Below, one piece after another: positions 6,260 to 6,468 of a stretch of DNA of 6,468 nucleotides. The position numbers and the translations under genes were made by a program. The notes under the pieces are model-generated. The model was not told where the DNA came from and searched no databases. It saw only the letters and a program-made list of their open reading frames with translations. Each line of letters begins with the position of its first letter. Positions within the stretch are counted from its first letter, which is position 1. This stretch comes from Nitrospinota bacterium (GTDB taxonomy: Bacteria; Nitrospinota; Nitrospinia; Nitrospinales; VA-1): contig JADFGI010000183.1 of NCBI GenBank assembly GCA_022567815.1, forward strand, positions 1 through 6,468. The letters are read 5' to 3'.

Positions 6260-6468
6260 CTCCTCCGCGCCCCTTACAGCGGAGGACCCCGTTACACGGG
6301 GAGGAAGCTTGGGCCTGACGCTACGCGAGGCCCTGAGAACTTCTCGAGTAAAATTCAGCACGAAGCTACAATTTCGTCAGCCATAAATCCATAGCACGTC
6401 ATTATTGAGTCCAGCGGCTACGCTGGCGCTGGTCGCAAGTTAATATTTGTTCCAGCCCTCAGCCTGGT
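6255..6468 (+). repeat. Composite palindromic repeat, copy C (continues past window)
   Basis: This copy starts at the neuB stop codon with TGACTCCTCCGCG (6257-6269), identical to copy A 1081-1093. It contains the hairpins CCTCCGC/GCGGAGG (6262-6268 with 6279-6285), CCCCGT-TAC-ACGGGG (6287-6301) followed by AGGAAG, and GGGCCT/AGGCCC (6311-6316 with 6328-6333). Next come CCCTGAGAAC, related to CCCTGGAAC in A, and the 24-nt block (6376-6399) identical to A 1160-1183. It ends with hairpin CCAGCG-GCTA-CGCTGG (6411-6426) and a decayed CCAGCC-CTCA-GCCTGG (6452-6467). The first hairpins may also terminate the flippase-neuB transcript, but no U-run follows, so a standard intrinsic terminator is not supported. 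No gene is seen here. Confidence 0.78.

Noticed and set aside
6257..6301. Intrinsic terminator after neuB
   Set aside because: Strong GC stems are present but no U-run follows any of them, and the same stems belong to a repeat also found away from gene ends.

Overview
The window is a 6.5-kb piece of a Gram-negative bacterial chromosome with mid-range GC. Evidence for this is an Amt-type ammonium transporter with a signal peptide, a Wzx-like flippase, a NeuB-type nonulosonic acid synthase, and Shine-Dalgarno-led genes. I cannot name the organism from sequence alone. The gene mix would suit an environmental lineage such as Nitrospinota or a deltaproteobacterium-like group, but that is only a guess. 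No tRNA, rRNA, CRISPR array, transposase or phage gene is visible.

Layout. Positions 1-1011 (minus) hold the first 337 codons of an ammonium transporter that runs off the left edge. A 314-nt divergent intergenic region (1012-1325) follows and carries copy A of a structured repeat. A small parvulin-type prolyl isomerase (1326-1718, plus) converges on, and overlaps by 41 nt, a radical SAM protein with a SPASM-like cysteine-rich C-terminus (2832-1678, minus). Upstream of that gene are a long imperfect inverted repeat (2852-2907) and a possible promoter, then an unrecognised 93-residue protein on the same strand (3267-2986) with a near-ideal ribosome binding site. The next intergenic stretch (3268-3653) holds a TATAAT dyad and repeat copy B. 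A flippase (about 3654-5150, plus) and a NeuB-family synthase (5204-6259, plus) form the start of a surface-glycan operon. Repeat copy C begins at the neuB stop codon and runs to the right edge.

How the genes fit together. Flippase plus NeuB indicates synthesis and membrane translocation of a glycan containing a sialic, legionaminic or pseudaminic-type sugar. The radical SAM gene and the 93-residue gene are codirectional and may act together, but nothing shows this directly. The transporter and isomerase are not obviously linked to either pair.

The most unusual content is non-coding. Three copies of a composite, palindrome-rich repeat of about 170-215 nt lie in three of the intergenic regions, all in the same orientation. 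They share exact blocks, and the hairpins have arms that differ between copies in compensating ways. Copy C overlaps the neuB stop codon, and copy B reaches almost to the flippase N-terminus, which has no ATG start.
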